DNA of 64,000 nt. Origin: Tessaracoccus flavescens (GTDB taxonomy: Bacteria; Actinomycetota; Actinomycetes; Propionibacteriales; Propionibacteriaceae). Below are positions 41,542 to 51,177 of this stretch, piece by piece (the first letter of the stretch is position 1; each line of letters begins with the position of its first letter). The DNA lies in contig NZ_CP019607.1 in the NCBI RefSeq assembly GCF_001998865.1, forward strand, positions 1,736,001 through 1,800,000, given 5' to 3'. The position numbers and the translations under genes are program-made. The notes beneath the pieces are model-generated. The model did not search any database, was not told the origin of the DNA, and worked only from the letters and a program-made list of their open reading frames with translations.

Positions 41542-44258
41542 GGGGCTGGAAGGCGGCGCTCGGTGCCGCCGTCGCGGGCGTGGTCGCCGGGCTCTCCGGC
41601 TTCATCGCACCCACCGCAGAGGCCCAGGACCCCGACCTCGCCCCGGTCGAGCGCTTCGCCTCGTGCGTCAACGGTGGCGGCCAGGGCAACGTCCTGATGC
41701 TCTTCGACACCTCCGGCTCGCTCTACAACACCGATCGCGACGGCGGACGGGTCAAGGCCGCGAAGGCCACCGTCGACCGGCTCGCCGAGTCGCTGACCGC
41801 CGTCCAGGGGGCCCAGGTCGACCTGGCGGTCGCAGGCTTCGGCACCAGCTACTCCCGCACCCTCGACTGGACCCCGCTCAACCCGGAGACGACGGGAACG
41901 ATCAACGCCGACCTCGCCCGGTACGCGTCGAAGATCGACGGCGTCGACACCGACTACTGGTCGGCCATGGACGGCGCCCGCAAGGAGTTCTCCTCCCGCA
42001 ACCAGGAGCAGACCACCCCCTGCAACCTGCTGATGTGGTTCTCCGACGGCGAGTTCGCCCTCAACCAGAGGGCCAACGACGCCGAGGTGCAGAAGTGGGG
42101 CGGCCTGAAGCCGTGGGTGCCAGAGAATCAGTTGCGCACCGAGGCCGACGTCACCGCCGCCGTGGAGGCGGGCCGTAACGACCTGTGCCGCCCCGGCGGG
42201 CTCGCCGATCAGCTGCGCTCGCTCGACATCATCACCATCGGCATCGGGCTCGCGGTCGATGCGCCGCCGGAGAGCTTCGACCTGATGAAGGGCGTCAGCA
42301 CCGGAGAGGGAACCGCCTGCGGCGAGCTCACCGAGCCGAAGCCCGGCGAGTTCATCATGGCCACCGACGTCGACGACCTGATCTACAACTTCGTCACCGC
42401 GCTCGAACCGGACGGCAACGGCGACGAGACCCCGACCTGCGTGGACGCCGAGTGCCCCGAGGGCACCCGCACCTTCGTGCTTGACGGCTCGATCGGCGCG
42501 GTCAACGCCACCGCGAAGGCGCCCCTCGACGGCACCCGGATCTACCTGAAGACCCGCACCGGCGAGAGCATCGAGCTGACCCAGGGCAACGGCGACCAGG
42601 ACCTGGGCGGCTCCAAGCTGACCTGGGAGTGGGTGACCCCGCGGGTGCTCACCTTCGACCTGACCCGCGAGAGCCAGGAGAACTGGGCAGGCCCGTGGGG
42701 CATCGTGTTCGTGGCCGAGGAGCAGAGCGAGGAGCTCGCCAAGTCGTCGATCACCCTCAAGGGCGACATCTCCCCGACGCTGGTCAACCGCGACGAACTC
42801 GACCTGCGCGTCGGCGAGGATCCGGTCGACCTGCGGCTCGGCGCCGTCGACCGCAACGGCGAACGGATCGACCCCGAGACCCTCTCCCCGGAGACCACCC
42901 TCTCGGTGAAGCTGATCAGCGGGGGAGAGACGACCGATCTCGCCTCGGGCCTCGCGAAGGCCGACATCGAGCAGCCGGTGCAGCTCGACCTCGACGGGAT
43001 CAACCCTGGCATCGCCGAACTGGTGCTGACCCTCGACGTCACCACCCAGTCGTGGCAGCAGGGCACCGAGACGATTCCCGGCACCCGGCTCGAGCCGCGG
43101 CACGCGTCGATCCCGCTGACCATCGCCCCGCCTGCCGACTTCCCGTCGATCCCCGACCGGATCAGCTTCGGCCACACCGAGAAGGAGGACCCGGTCACCG
43201 TCAAGGTCCCCCTCGACGGTGAGGGCTGCGCCTGGCTCGCAGGAGAGACGCGCTTCACCGGCTACCCCGACGGCCTCGACGGCGCGACGCTCACCTCGCC
43301 TGCCACCGGCCAGGACAACTGCGCCTCCGGAGATCTAGAGCTGACTCTCGACCCCGGCGGCCTGGGCAACGGGTCCTTCACCGGCACCACCCAGGTGATG
43401 CTCGCGGCGAAGGATTCCACCGCCGAACCGGTCGCCGCCGAGTTGGCCTTCGATCTCTCCCAGTCGCGCCCGGCCTCGCAGCCCATCCTGTGGACCACCC
43501 TGATCGGGGTCACGCTGCTCGGCATCGCGATCCCCGTCGGCATCCTCTACCTGGTCAAGTTCCTGACCGCGAAGATCCCCGGCAACGCGGTGCTCGCGGG
43601 TAGCACCTCCGGCCCCGTCGACGACGCCCACTCCTTCACCGACAACGGTGTGCCGTTGAGCGTGGCGAACCTCCAGGTGGCCCACCTCACCACCAACCGC
43701 CGCGAGGTCAACGTGGCGGGTAAGACGTTGAAGGCGAAGATGGGCGCCGCCATCACCGAGCCGGGCTACGTCGTGGTCGAGACGCCCGGCGCATCGGCTG
43801 GGGGCAAGACGTCGCTGCAGTCGGTCGGAGGAAACGCGAAGCTTCCGCTCGCGGTCCAGGGCAACTGGATGGTCGCGCTCGACCCGCAGCGTCCGGTCAG
43901 CGGACCCGTCGAGGTGACGGTGTTCACCGCCCCAGGCGCCCCCGGCTTCGCGGAACTGCTGGAAGACGTCCGCGCCAATCTCCGCACCGCGGTCGCAAAG
44001 CTGCGCGAGGGCATGCCGCCCGAGAGCTCGGGCCCAGGCAACGACCCCTGGTCGACACCGCAGGCCTCGGGTGCGTCGGCGCCGGATCCGTGGGCCAACC
44101 CCGGCGGAAACCGACAGGCACCGCCCGCGAGGCCCGCCAACCCGCAGCAGCCCCCGTCGGGCCCTCCGTCGGGACAGTTCCAGAACCCACCCCAGAACGA
44201 CCCGTGGGCCAACCCACCAGGAGGACAGCGTCCCTCCAGCGGCCCCAGCTCGTGGTAG
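41538..44258 (+). CDS. Membrane-anchored von Willebrand factor A protein
   Basis: 906 residues. A signal peptide (GWKAALGAAVAGVVAGLSGF) leads to an external vWA domain with the MIDAS motif LFDTSGS (near residue 55) and LLMWFSDGEF (near 167). About 350 residues of Ig-like beta domains follow, then one transmembrane helix (near 650-676, LWTTLIGVTLLGIAIPVGIL). A cytosolic beta-rich domain and a Pro/Gln/Asn tail with three DPW motifs end it (NDPWST, PDPWAN, NDPWAN). The topology puts the metal-ion adhesion site outside and a docking-type tail inside. A signal receptor role is inferred. Confidence 0.88.
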   Translation: MRGWKAALGAAVAGVVAGLSGFIAPTAEAQDPDLAPVERFASCVNGGGQGNVLMLFDTSGSLYNTDRDGGRVKAAKATVDRLAESLTAVQGAQVDLAVAGFGTSYSRTLDWTPLNPETTGTINADLARYASKIDGVDTDYWSAMDGARKEFSSRNQEQTTPCNLLMWFSDGEFALNQRANDAEVQKWGGLKPWVPENQLRTEADVTAAVEAGRNDLCRPGGLADQLRSLDIITIGIGLAVDAPPESFDLMKGVSTGEGTACGELTEPKPGEFIMATDVDDLIYNFVTALEPDGNGDETPTCVDAECPEGTRTFVLDGSIGAVNATAKAPLDGTRIYLKTRTGESIELTQGNGDQDLGGSKLTWEWVTPRVLTFDLTRESQENWAGPWGIVFVAEEQSEELAKSSITLKGDISPTLVNRDELDLRVGEDPVDLRLGAVDRNGERIDPETLSPETTLSVKLISGGETTDLASGLAKADIEQPVQLDLDGINPGIAELVLTLDVTTQSWQQGTETIPGTRLEPRHASIPLTIAPPADFPSIPDRISFGHTEKEDPVTVKVPLDGEGCAWLAGETRFTGYPDGLDGATLTSPATGQDNCASGDLELTLDPGGLGNGSFTGTTQVMLAAKDSTAEPVAAELAFDLSQSRPASQPILWTTLIGVTLLGIAIPVGILYLVKFLTAKIPGNAVLAGSTSGPVDDAHSFTDNGVPLSVANLQVAHLTTNRREVNVAGKTLKAKMGAAITEPGYVVVETPGASAGGKTSLQSVGGNAKLPLAVQGNWMVALDPQRPVSGPVEVTVFTAPGAPGFAELLEDVRANLRTAVAKLREGMPPESSGPGNDPWSTPQASGASAPDPWANPGGNRQAPPARPANPQQPPSGPPSGQFQNPPQNDPWANPPGGQRPSSGPSSW

Positions 44259-44291
44259 CCCACATCAGACAAGGTAACGAGGAGATTTTCA

Positions 44292-47200
44292 GTGCGTAGG
44301 TTCCTGATCGTTGGCTGCGGTGGCTCCGGTGGCCGCACCGTCCGGCTCCTGATCGACCAGCTGCGCGCCGACCTGCGCGCCCGCGGCATCAGCGAGCTGC
44401 CCGACGCGTGGCAGTTCGTCCACATCGACGTCCCCGTCGACCCGGACAAGGGCCCCGCCCCGCTCGGCAGCATCCGCGACCTCGGCGGCCAGTACGTGTC
44501 GTTCTCCTCGCCGACGAACACCTACCTCGCCACCGCGAACGCCGTGGAGGCGCAGCTCGGTGCGAAGGGCAACAACTTCGCGCCGCTGATGGGCTGGGCC
44601 CCGCGTGACAGGGAGACGGCCAACGGCATCCCCGTCAACAACGGCGCAGGCCAGTACCGCGCCGTCGGCCGCATGCTGACGCTGCCGCGGCTCGGCACCC
44701 TGCACGAGACGATGGTCACGGCGCAGGCCAGGGCGGTCGCGCCGAACGCCTGGGGCGCGATCCCGCGCAAGGAGCAGACCAGCAACGTCATCATCCCGAT
44801 CGTGCTCGGCTCGATGGCGGGCGGCTCCGGCGCCTCGATGTTCCTCGACGTGTGCCGCGTGCTCGGTTCGCTGCCCGGCGTGAAGCCGCAGAACATCGGC
44901 GCGTTCCTGTTCACCGCGGACGTGTTCGCCGAGCTGCCCTCTGGCCTGCGCGCCAACGTGGAGGGCAACGCCATGGGCGCCCTCCCGGAGATTCTCGGCG
45001 CGATCACCCGGCTCTCCGAGCCGTTCGACCGCGAGACCTACCAGCGCCTCGGCATCCCGTTCACCTCCGGAAACCCTCCGTTCGGCCGGGTGTTCCCGAT
45101 CGGGCGACGCATCGGCGGCGACGGCGCCTACTTCGGTGACGGCTCGGCCGACGGCGTCTACCGCGGCATCGCCCGCGCCCTCGCGGGAACCATGCTGTCC
45201 GAGGCCGCCACGAGCCAGTACGTCGACTTCATGCTCGGCAACCCGCAGCCGCTCGACTCGATGACCCAGAAGTTCGGCTGGCGCGCCGACCGTCGCGCCC
45301 TCCCCTTCGGGTCGCTCGGTTTCGCGAGTCTCTCGCTCGGCCGCGACCGCTACCTCGACTACGCGGCCCAGCGGCTGTCGCGCAACGCCTCCGACCACCT
45401 CGTCGAGGGGCACCTCAACTCGTCGAGCCAGCTTCCTGGCAACGACCAGCTGCGCATGCTGATGGACAACCAGTGGGGCGCCTCCCTCAACGCGATGGGG
45501 CTTCCCCAGCCGGGCCAGCAGGTGCCCGACTGGTTCCAGTCGGTCGCCTTCCCGCGCCCGCACTGGGAGGCGGCGGCCCGCGAGGCGGCCGCCCCGGCGA
45601 CGGCCATGATGGGCAACTCCGGTTCGGCCCCTGCGGCGCAGTGGGTCTCCACCGTCGCCTCCTCGGTCGGCGCGCTGCGCGACCAGGCCCGCTACCAGCT
45701 GCAGCACTCGGCCTACGCCTGGGGCGAGCAGTGGGCCTACCAGCTCGAGGCGGCGACCAAGCACGAGTTCCTCCGCGTCACCTCCGAGTTCGGCCTCCCC
45801 TACGCACGCGAGCTGATGAGCCGGGTGCGGATGCACGCCGACCAGATCATCGGGCAGCTCGCCCAGGCAGGCCAGACGGCCGACGGTGCCGACCCGGTCA
45901 CGCTCGACGCGTCGGTCGGCCAGCAGGCGCAGGCGCTCGGTAAGAAGACCATCGACATCACGCACCCGCTCGGGCAGTTGACCGCCCACGCGCTGCAGTC
46001 GTCGATGGAGAACGTGCTGCGCCGCGAGGGCGCCCGGGTCGCCGCGGGCGTGCTGCGCGCCTACGCCACCGACGTGCTCAGCGGCTTGGAGAAGGCCGCC
46101 AACGATGCGCTGCGCACGCTTGAGGTCGAGCGGGCGAAGGATTCCGGCGGCGCGGGCCTCGCCCAGCTCAACTCGGCCATCTACGCCGACTGGCCGGACG
46201 AGACCGACCGTGTCCCGCTGCGCTTCAACCACGCCGAGAACGAGATCCTGCTGACCACGGCCGACGACTTCCCGGCGCAGTTCCGCAGCGACGTCGTCGC
46301 CTCCGCGGGCGGCGGGGTCGACTATGGCCAGGGGCTCGGGAAACTCCGCGCCGAGGCCGTGTCGGGGCACTGGGCGACGACCGGCTCGAAGGTCTCCCAG
46401 GACGTGCTGCAGCAGGTCAGCCACTGGCGCCCGGGCGTCCTGCCGAACCGGGCCAACGACGGAACGCCGACGCCCGAGGCCAAGCCCGTCTACTCGCTGC
46501 TGATGAACTCGACCGACCTGCTCGCCCGCTCGACGCTGCGGCTCGCCGCCGTCGGTGACGTGTTCGCCACCTTCGCGGGCGCCTCCATCTCCGACTACCT
46601 CGACGACCCGTCGGTGACGGCGATCGACCGGTCGCAGCGTCACGAGGGCTTCGCCGCGAAGCTGCTCGAGACCATGGAGAAGGCGCGCCCCGTTGTCGGC
46701 GTCGACATCCCGATGGCCAAGCGGCTGCACAACACCGACATCCGCTACGTGTACTCCTTCTCGGAGATCCCGCTGGAGGCGACCCACCCGGTCGCCGAGC
46801 AGGTCGCAACCCAACTCGGCGCGAAGCCGGAGCTGGAGGTGACGTCCGTCGAGAACTTCAAGCGGGCCCTCACCGGCGCGCTGTCGACGGCGGGGAAGGT
46901 CAACGTGTTCGGCTCGTACCAGAAGGTCTCGCCGATGTGTTACACCTCGCTGCTCGAGCCGATCAACGCCCGCTGGGCGATGTCGCCGGTCAGCGCGCAG
47001 CGCGACCTGTGGCAGTGGAAGCGCACCCGCCCGCTCTACGCGGCGCTCGCCATGTCGCCGGACGAGGCTCAGACGATCGTCGCGGGCTGGTACCTCGGCC
47101 GCCTGATCGGCCTCGTGCGCCAGGACGCCTACGGCATCGCCGAGGTCCGCACCCCGCGCGGCTGGGTCCGCTTCGGCGAGCTGCTCAGCTCTGAGGAGAC

Positions 47201-47774
47201 CTCGATCCGCACCCCGCACGACGTCCTCGCGGGCGTGTTGATGAGCCACACCCGTGCCTTCGTCGCCTGCGTCGGCGACCCCGACCTGACCCCGCTCGCG
47301 CCGTACGAGGCGTTGCGTCAGCTGGTCGACGGTGCCGACTCCAACGAGCAGTCGAAGCCGGACGAGACGATCAACGGCACGCAGCTGCTGCGCGCCGCGT
47401 TCTACGACCGGCCGCTCACCGTCGGGGGAGTCACCCTCGAGGGCGACGGCTCCTCGCAGGTGCTGACCTCCGTCGCGGCGGGGGCGACCCCGGCCGAGAC
47501 CGCGGCGGCACGGGTCGAGGCCACGCTGGCCTGGATCGAGGGGCTCAAGGCGATGCTCGCGGGCGAGTGGGGCGCCCGCGACGCCAGCGGGCGTGCGGAC
47601 GAGGCGGCGATCCGCTCTCTGCACCTCAAGCTCGACGTCGACGGGATGCGCCGGATGTCGCTGTTCTCCGAGCTGGCGCCGATCGCGCTGCCTGCCCTCG
47701 ACCGCCTCGCCCAGCTGGTGAAGGCGGCCGGTGTCGACGATCAGGGAGCCAAGCATGACGTGGTCTGGGTCTGA
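44292..47774 (+). CDS. Tubulin-like (Tubulin_2-type) protein
   Basis: 1160 residues, cytosolic. It begins FLIVGCGGSGGRTVRLLIDQ, a tubulin/FtsZ-like nucleotide loop. Near residue 172 it has GSMAGGSGASMFLDV, which corresponds to the tubulin signature GGGTGSG with a Ser for Thr. A long helical C-terminal region with no recognised enzyme domain follows. Such large tubulin-like proteins occur in actinobacteria beside vWA and GTPase genes. Whether it polymerises or binds GTP is not known. It starts 33 bp after the vWA gene (GAGGAG ribosome site) and overlaps the next gene by 20 bp. Confidence 0.82.
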   Translation: MRRFLIVGCGGSGGRTVRLLIDQLRADLRARGISELPDAWQFVHIDVPVDPDKGPAPLGSIRDLGGQYVSFSSPTNTYLATANAVEAQLGAKGNNFAPLMGWAPRDRETANGIPVNNGAGQYRAVGRMLTLPRLGTLHETMVTAQARAVAPNAWGAIPRKEQTSNVIIPIVLGSMAGGSGASMFLDVCRVLGSLPGVKPQNIGAFLFTADVFAELPSGLRANVEGNAMGALPEILGAITRLSEPFDRETYQRLGIPFTSGNPPFGRVFPIGRRIGGDGAYFGDGSADGVYRGIARALAGTMLSEAATSQYVDFMLGNPQPLDSMTQKFGWRADRRALPFGSLGFASLSLGRDRYLDYAAQRLSRNASDHLVEGHLNSSSQLPGNDQLRMLMDNQWGASLNAMGLPQPGQQVPDWFQSVAFPRPHWEAAAREAAAPATAMMGNSGSAPAAQWVSTVASSVGALRDQARYQLQHSAYAWGEQWAYQLEAATKHEFLRVTSEFGLPYARELMSRVRMHADQIIGQLAQAGQTADGADPVTLDASVGQQAQALGKKTIDITHPLGQLTAHALQSSMENVLRREGARVAAGVLRAYATDVLSGLEKAANDALRTLEVERAKDSGGAGLAQLNSAIYADWPDETDRVPLRFNHAENEILLTTADDFPAQFRSDVVASAGGGVDYGQGLGKLRAEAVSGHWATTGSKVSQDVLQQVSHWRPGVLPNRANDGTPTPEAKPVYSLLMNSTDLLARSTLRLAAVGDVFATFAGASISDYLDDPSVTAIDRSQRHEGFAAKLLETMEKARPVVGVDIPMAKRLHNTDIRYVYSFSEIPLEATHPVAEQVATQLGAKPELEVTSVENFKRALTGALSTAGKVNVFGSYQKVSPMCYTSLLEPINARWAMSPVSAQRDLWQWKRTRPLYAALAMSPDEAQTIVAGWYLGRLIGLVRQDAYGIAEVRTPRGWVRFGELLSSEETSIRTPHDVLAGVLMSHTRAFVACVGDPDLTPLAPYEALRQLVDGADSNEQSKPDETINGTQLLRAAFYDRPLTVGGVTLEGDGSSQVLTSVAAGATPAETAAARVEATLAWIEGLKAMLAGEWGARDASGRADEAAIRSLHLKLDVDGMRRMSLFSELAPIALPALDRLAQLVKAAGVDDQGAKHDVVWV

Positions 47775-50385
47775 CGTCGTCGTGATCGCGGCGCGACGGC
47801 CGGTCGCCGTCGCGTTGCAGGCGGTGCTGCACGACTGGATGGTGCAGGGGCTCGTCAACCCGTGCCGCATCGTCGACCTCGACTCGATGGTCGACGGGCA
47901 GCCCGCGATCCCGTCGACCGTGCTGGAGGCGGGTGCCGCCCGCACCGCGGCGCTGCAGCAGGACCTTGCGCACACCCGGGTCGGGATCATCCGGCTCGCC
48001 ATCGTGGGCGTGGTCGACGAGGAGGAGACGGCGGTCAACCCGCGCCAGGCGGCGGCCGTGCTCGAGGCGATCAGGCAGACCGTTCCGAGCGCTCCCATCG
48101 TCCAGCTGAACGTGTCGGCGGGCAGCCCCGGGGCCGACTGGTCGACGAGGGCGCTGACGATCTTCGGTTGGCACAACCTGGCCGTCTCGCCAGAGGAGTC
48201 GGTCGCCCCGTCACAGGGCTCCGCCCCGCTCACCCGATCGCTGGACGATCCGCGCTGGCTGCTGCTGCTCACCGGCACCCTCTGCTCGCTGACGGGGCTG
48301 TGGCCCGGCCAGGAGCACGCCCCGTTCGACGACCGGCAGGCGCCGAGCGGCGGCCTCATCGTCCCGGTGCGCGCGTTCAGCCGGTCGCTGTCCTCCGGCT
48401 CGGTGCAGGACGCGCTCGCGCAGCGCCTCGTCTCCGTGCACGACCGCTATCCGACGCCCCGCGTCGACGCGAGTTACGCCCTCTCGATCGACGACGAGGC
48501 GTCCGCCGCCGTGAACATGGCCGAGCAGCTGCTCACCAAGCACGTCGACGTGATGCCCCGGGTCAGGCATCGCACCCCTCCGCCGGCCCCGCAGAAGGTG
48601 GGGGCTCTGGAGGCCATCAAGCAGTTCGTGTCCTTCGCGGGCAAGGCGCTGGCCAGCGCTCCGAGGAACGCGATCGACGCGCTCAACCGCTCCGTCTCCC
48701 AGGCCACGGCCAACGCCGTCCAGAACGCCGTCTTCGGCGGCGCCGACTCGGGCTTCGCCGTCGTCGTGCGCGGCGTGCGTGCCGACGGGTCGTCTGCCAC
48801 GTGGGCGGAGTACGAGCAGTACCTCGACTCGGTCATCCGGCGCGCGGCGCAGGGCGGCGAGCTGCCCCCGGTCGCGCAGAAGCCGCAGCTGTGGCTGGAC
48901 TTCATCGACGGCGGGATGACGCTGCTCGATGCGGGAAGCCGCTCCGCCGAGCTGCCGCCGCGCACGCTAGGCTCGCAGCGTGCCGTCATCACGACCACCG
49001 ACCGTGTCTCCGCCGACCCGGCCGACACCTTCACCCTGCCGCCGAGCCTCGCCGCGTTCCTGCCGAACTGGCGGATCGAGGCCGGTGACGACATCGCCGT
49101 CGGGCGTCTCTTCGAGCGGCTCGACCATCTCGCGCAGAGCCAGCCGCACCTCGGCCAGGCCGTCAGTGCCGAACGCAACCGGCTCAGGGAGTGGGCCAAC
49201 CGGGTCCGCGGCTCCTATGCGGGCCACATCGGTCGCCGGCTCGGCGATGCGCACCGCGCGACCATCGCCGAGGTGCAGGAGCTGACCGACCTCGCCGAAC
49301 GCCTCTCGGCCGCCCCGCCCGCCCCGGACTCGATCCAGGAGGAGCAGGACGAGCTGGTCAGCCACGTGCGCGTGATGTCGGCCGTCTCGGTCTCCCTGAT
49401 CGCCATCTTCATCGCGCTGACGGCCCTGTCGGTGCTCGGCTGGCCCTGGCTCGTGGTCGCCATCGTGGCCATCATCGGCGCCTGGGCAGGCGTCGGCTCG
49501 TGGCTGCACGTGAAGTCCTCGGCGAAGGTCTACGCCTATCTGAACAAGGTGCGCGCCTCGACCACCGAGCTCGACGACGCCACCCGGCACCGGATCGAGG
49601 CCCTGGAGGACCTGCGCCGGATCAGCCGCGCCTACCGCCAGTACCTCGACTGGTCGCGTGCTTTCGGTGCCTTCATCCACGCCCCGCTCGGACATGCCAG
49701 CGCCTCCGCGGAGCGCCAGCTCCACGTCGGCCAGGGCATGCCGCTGAACCTCGCGATCGGCGTCGCCGTTCCCGATGAGGAGGCCGTCGAGGACGTGGCC
49801 AACCGGTGGCGGGGCGAGCTGTTCCGCGTCGGCTGGCTCTCCGACGCCTGGCGCTCCTTCGTCACGGACCTGCCCGCCAGCCTCGGCAACCTGCGCCACC
49901 ACCTGCAGCAGGACCCGAACCTGCTCGGCAACGACCCGGCCATCGACGGCGTGCCCGTCCTGACCCGCTGGTCGACGGCCCTGGCCGAGTCCGTCGACAC
50001 GCGCCAGCTGCCGCAGGCCACGGGCAACCGGATCATCGAGCTGACCCGTACCGACGCGGAGGCCCGCGACCGGCTGCTCAGCCGGGTGCTCGTCCGCGAC
50101 GGCAGGGGAACCCCAAGGGAGGTGTCGCGCACCGACTTCATCGAAGGCCTCGACCGCTCCGAGGTGCTCGGCTCCTTCCAGCCCGGGCTGTTCAACGCTG
50201 CCGGCGCCGTCGTCGACATCCGCCAGGTGCGCCACACCCTCTCGCAGGAGGACGCCACCGGCCTGGATGTCGCGCTCGTCGTTGTCCAACTCGGCGGTGC
50301 CTACGACCCGGCGAACCTCGCGGGCACGCAGCGCCCGCCCGAGGAACCGCAGTCGCTCCAGTCGTCGTCCGACACGTTCATCTAG
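47755..50385 (+). CDS. Large two-helix membrane protein of the operon
   Basis: 876 residues. The first 540 are soluble (with a likely alpha/beta domain at the start, DVVVIAARRPVAVALQAVLH). Two adjacent helices (about 541-586, SVSLIAIFIALTALSVLGWP then WLVVAIVAIIGAWAG) form a hairpin, and about 290 soluble residues follow. Both soluble parts should lie on the same, probably cytosolic, side. I recognise no family. ATG 47755 with CAGGGAG is preferred over ATG 47731. The overlap with the tubulin-like gene suggests a tight pair. Confidence 0.78.
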   Translation: MTWSGSDVVVIAARRPVAVALQAVLHDWMVQGLVNPCRIVDLDSMVDGQPAIPSTVLEAGAARTAALQQDLAHTRVGIIRLAIVGVVDEEETAVNPRQAAAVLEAIRQTVPSAPIVQLNVSAGSPGADWSTRALTIFGWHNLAVSPEESVAPSQGSAPLTRSLDDPRWLLLLTGTLCSLTGLWPGQEHAPFDDRQAPSGGLIVPVRAFSRSLSSGSVQDALAQRLVSVHDRYPTPRVDASYALSIDDEASAAVNMAEQLLTKHVDVMPRVRHRTPPPAPQKVGALEAIKQFVSFAGKALASAPRNAIDALNRSVSQATANAVQNAVFGGADSGFAVVVRGVRADGSSATWAEYEQYLDSVIRRAAQGGELPPVAQKPQLWLDFIDGGMTLLDAGSRSAELPPRTLGSQRAVITTTDRVSADPADTFTLPPSLAAFLPNWRIEAGDDIAVGRLFERLDHLAQSQPHLGQAVSAERNRLREWANRVRGSYAGHIGRRLGDAHRATIAEVQELTDLAERLSAAPPAPDSIQEEQDELVSHVRVMSAVSVSLIAIFIALTALSVLGWPWLVVAIVAIIGAWAGVGSWLHVKSSAKVYAYLNKVRASTTELDDATRHRIEALEDLRRISRAYRQYLDWSRAFGAFIHAPLGHASASAERQLHVGQGMPLNLAIGVAVPDEEAVEDVANRWRGELFRVGWLSDAWRSFVTDLPASLGNLRHHLQQDPNLLGNDPAIDGVPVLTRWSTALAESVDTRQLPQATGNRIIELTRTDAEARDRLLSRVLVRDGRGTPREVSRTDFIEGLDRSEVLGSFQPGLFNAAGAVVDIRQVRHTLSQEDATGLDVALVVVQLGGAYDPANLAGTQRPPEEPQSLQSSSDTFI

Positions 50386-50394
50386 GAGATCGCA

Positions 50395-51177
50395 ATGTCT
50401 GAATGGCTGAACGCTGAGCTGTTCACCGCGGTGGTGATCTTCTACCTGATCAACGCCGTGCCTTCCGCGATGTTCGGCATCGCGCTCGCCCGTCGCGCCG
50501 GCCGACCCTGGTGGCACGGGGTGCTGCCCGCGTTCCTGCTGCCCTGGCTCGGCCTGCTGTTCCTCAGCGGCCAGCCCGCGGGTGAGCCGTACGTGACGGG
50601 CCCGGCCCGCTACTCGATGATCATGCTGTTCGTGGCAGGCCTCATGGTGGTGATCTCCATCTGGCAGCCGTGGGTCAGCGGCGACGGGCAGCTCGTGGGG
50701 GAGCCCGGCCGCTTCGAGTACTCGCCCAACCAGGTGATCTTCGTGGCGATCCTGGTCTGGCTGCTCGCCCTCTGTCTCCTGCTCGCCTCCGTCGGCCTGC
50801 TGTTCCGCGGCGGGTTGACCGTCGCCCTGTTGACGGCGATCATCGTCTCGACCATCGGGGGCCTGCTCGCCGCCACCTGGTACCTGTTCGGCCTTGCAGG
50901 CATCTTCCTGTCCGAGGCCCGGTTCGACGGCGCCCGCACCCAGCTCGACATCGAGGTCGGAAAGGGGGCCCTGATCGCCCTCGTGGCCCTCGTCGCGGCC
51001 TATGTCGCGATCCTGGTCGTGCCGTTCGGGGTGAAGGTCCGCGAGTCCCGGCCGGTGCTGCAGCAGCCCATGCCGCAACCCCAGTGGAACGGCCCGCAGC
51101 CACCGCAGCAGCAGTGGGGCGGGGCGCCCGTGCAGCCGAGGCCGCAGCGTCCGCAGGGACCGGGGGCGACCTGGTGA
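50395..51177 (+). CDS. Multi-pass membrane protein with Q/P-rich tail
   Basis: 260 residues. Six hydrophobic segments (for example LFTAVVIFYLINAVPSAMFG, MIMLFVAGLMVVISIW, VIFVAILVWLLALCLLLA, ALIALVALVAAYVAILVV) are followed by a cytosolic tail of about 45 residues rich in Pro and Gln (QQPMPQPQWNGPQPPQQQWG), which resembles low-complexity docking tails. The family is unknown. It starts ten bases after the previous stop with AGGAG, and its TGA overlaps the next GTG. It may anchor the following soluble proteins. Confidence 0.78.
   Translation: MSEWLNAELFTAVVIFYLINAVPSAMFGIALARRAGRPWWHGVLPAFLLPWLGLLFLSGQPAGEPYVTGPARYSMIMLFVAGLMVVISIWQPWVSGDGQLVGEPGRFEYSPNQVIFVAILVWLLALCLLLASVGLLFRGGLTVALLTAIIVSTIGGLLAATWYLFGLAGIFLSEARFDGARTQLDIEVGKGALIALVALVAAYVAILVVPFGVKVRESRPVLQQPMPQPQWNGPQPPQQQWGGAPVQPRPQRPQGPGATW

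Noticed and set aside
44289..48359. Minus-strand open frame of 1356 codons
   Set aside because: It is antisense to the tubulin-like and two-helix genes. Its composition (Arg/Gly/Asp-rich, no motifs) is that of a GC-rich shadow frame, and it lacks a start signal.
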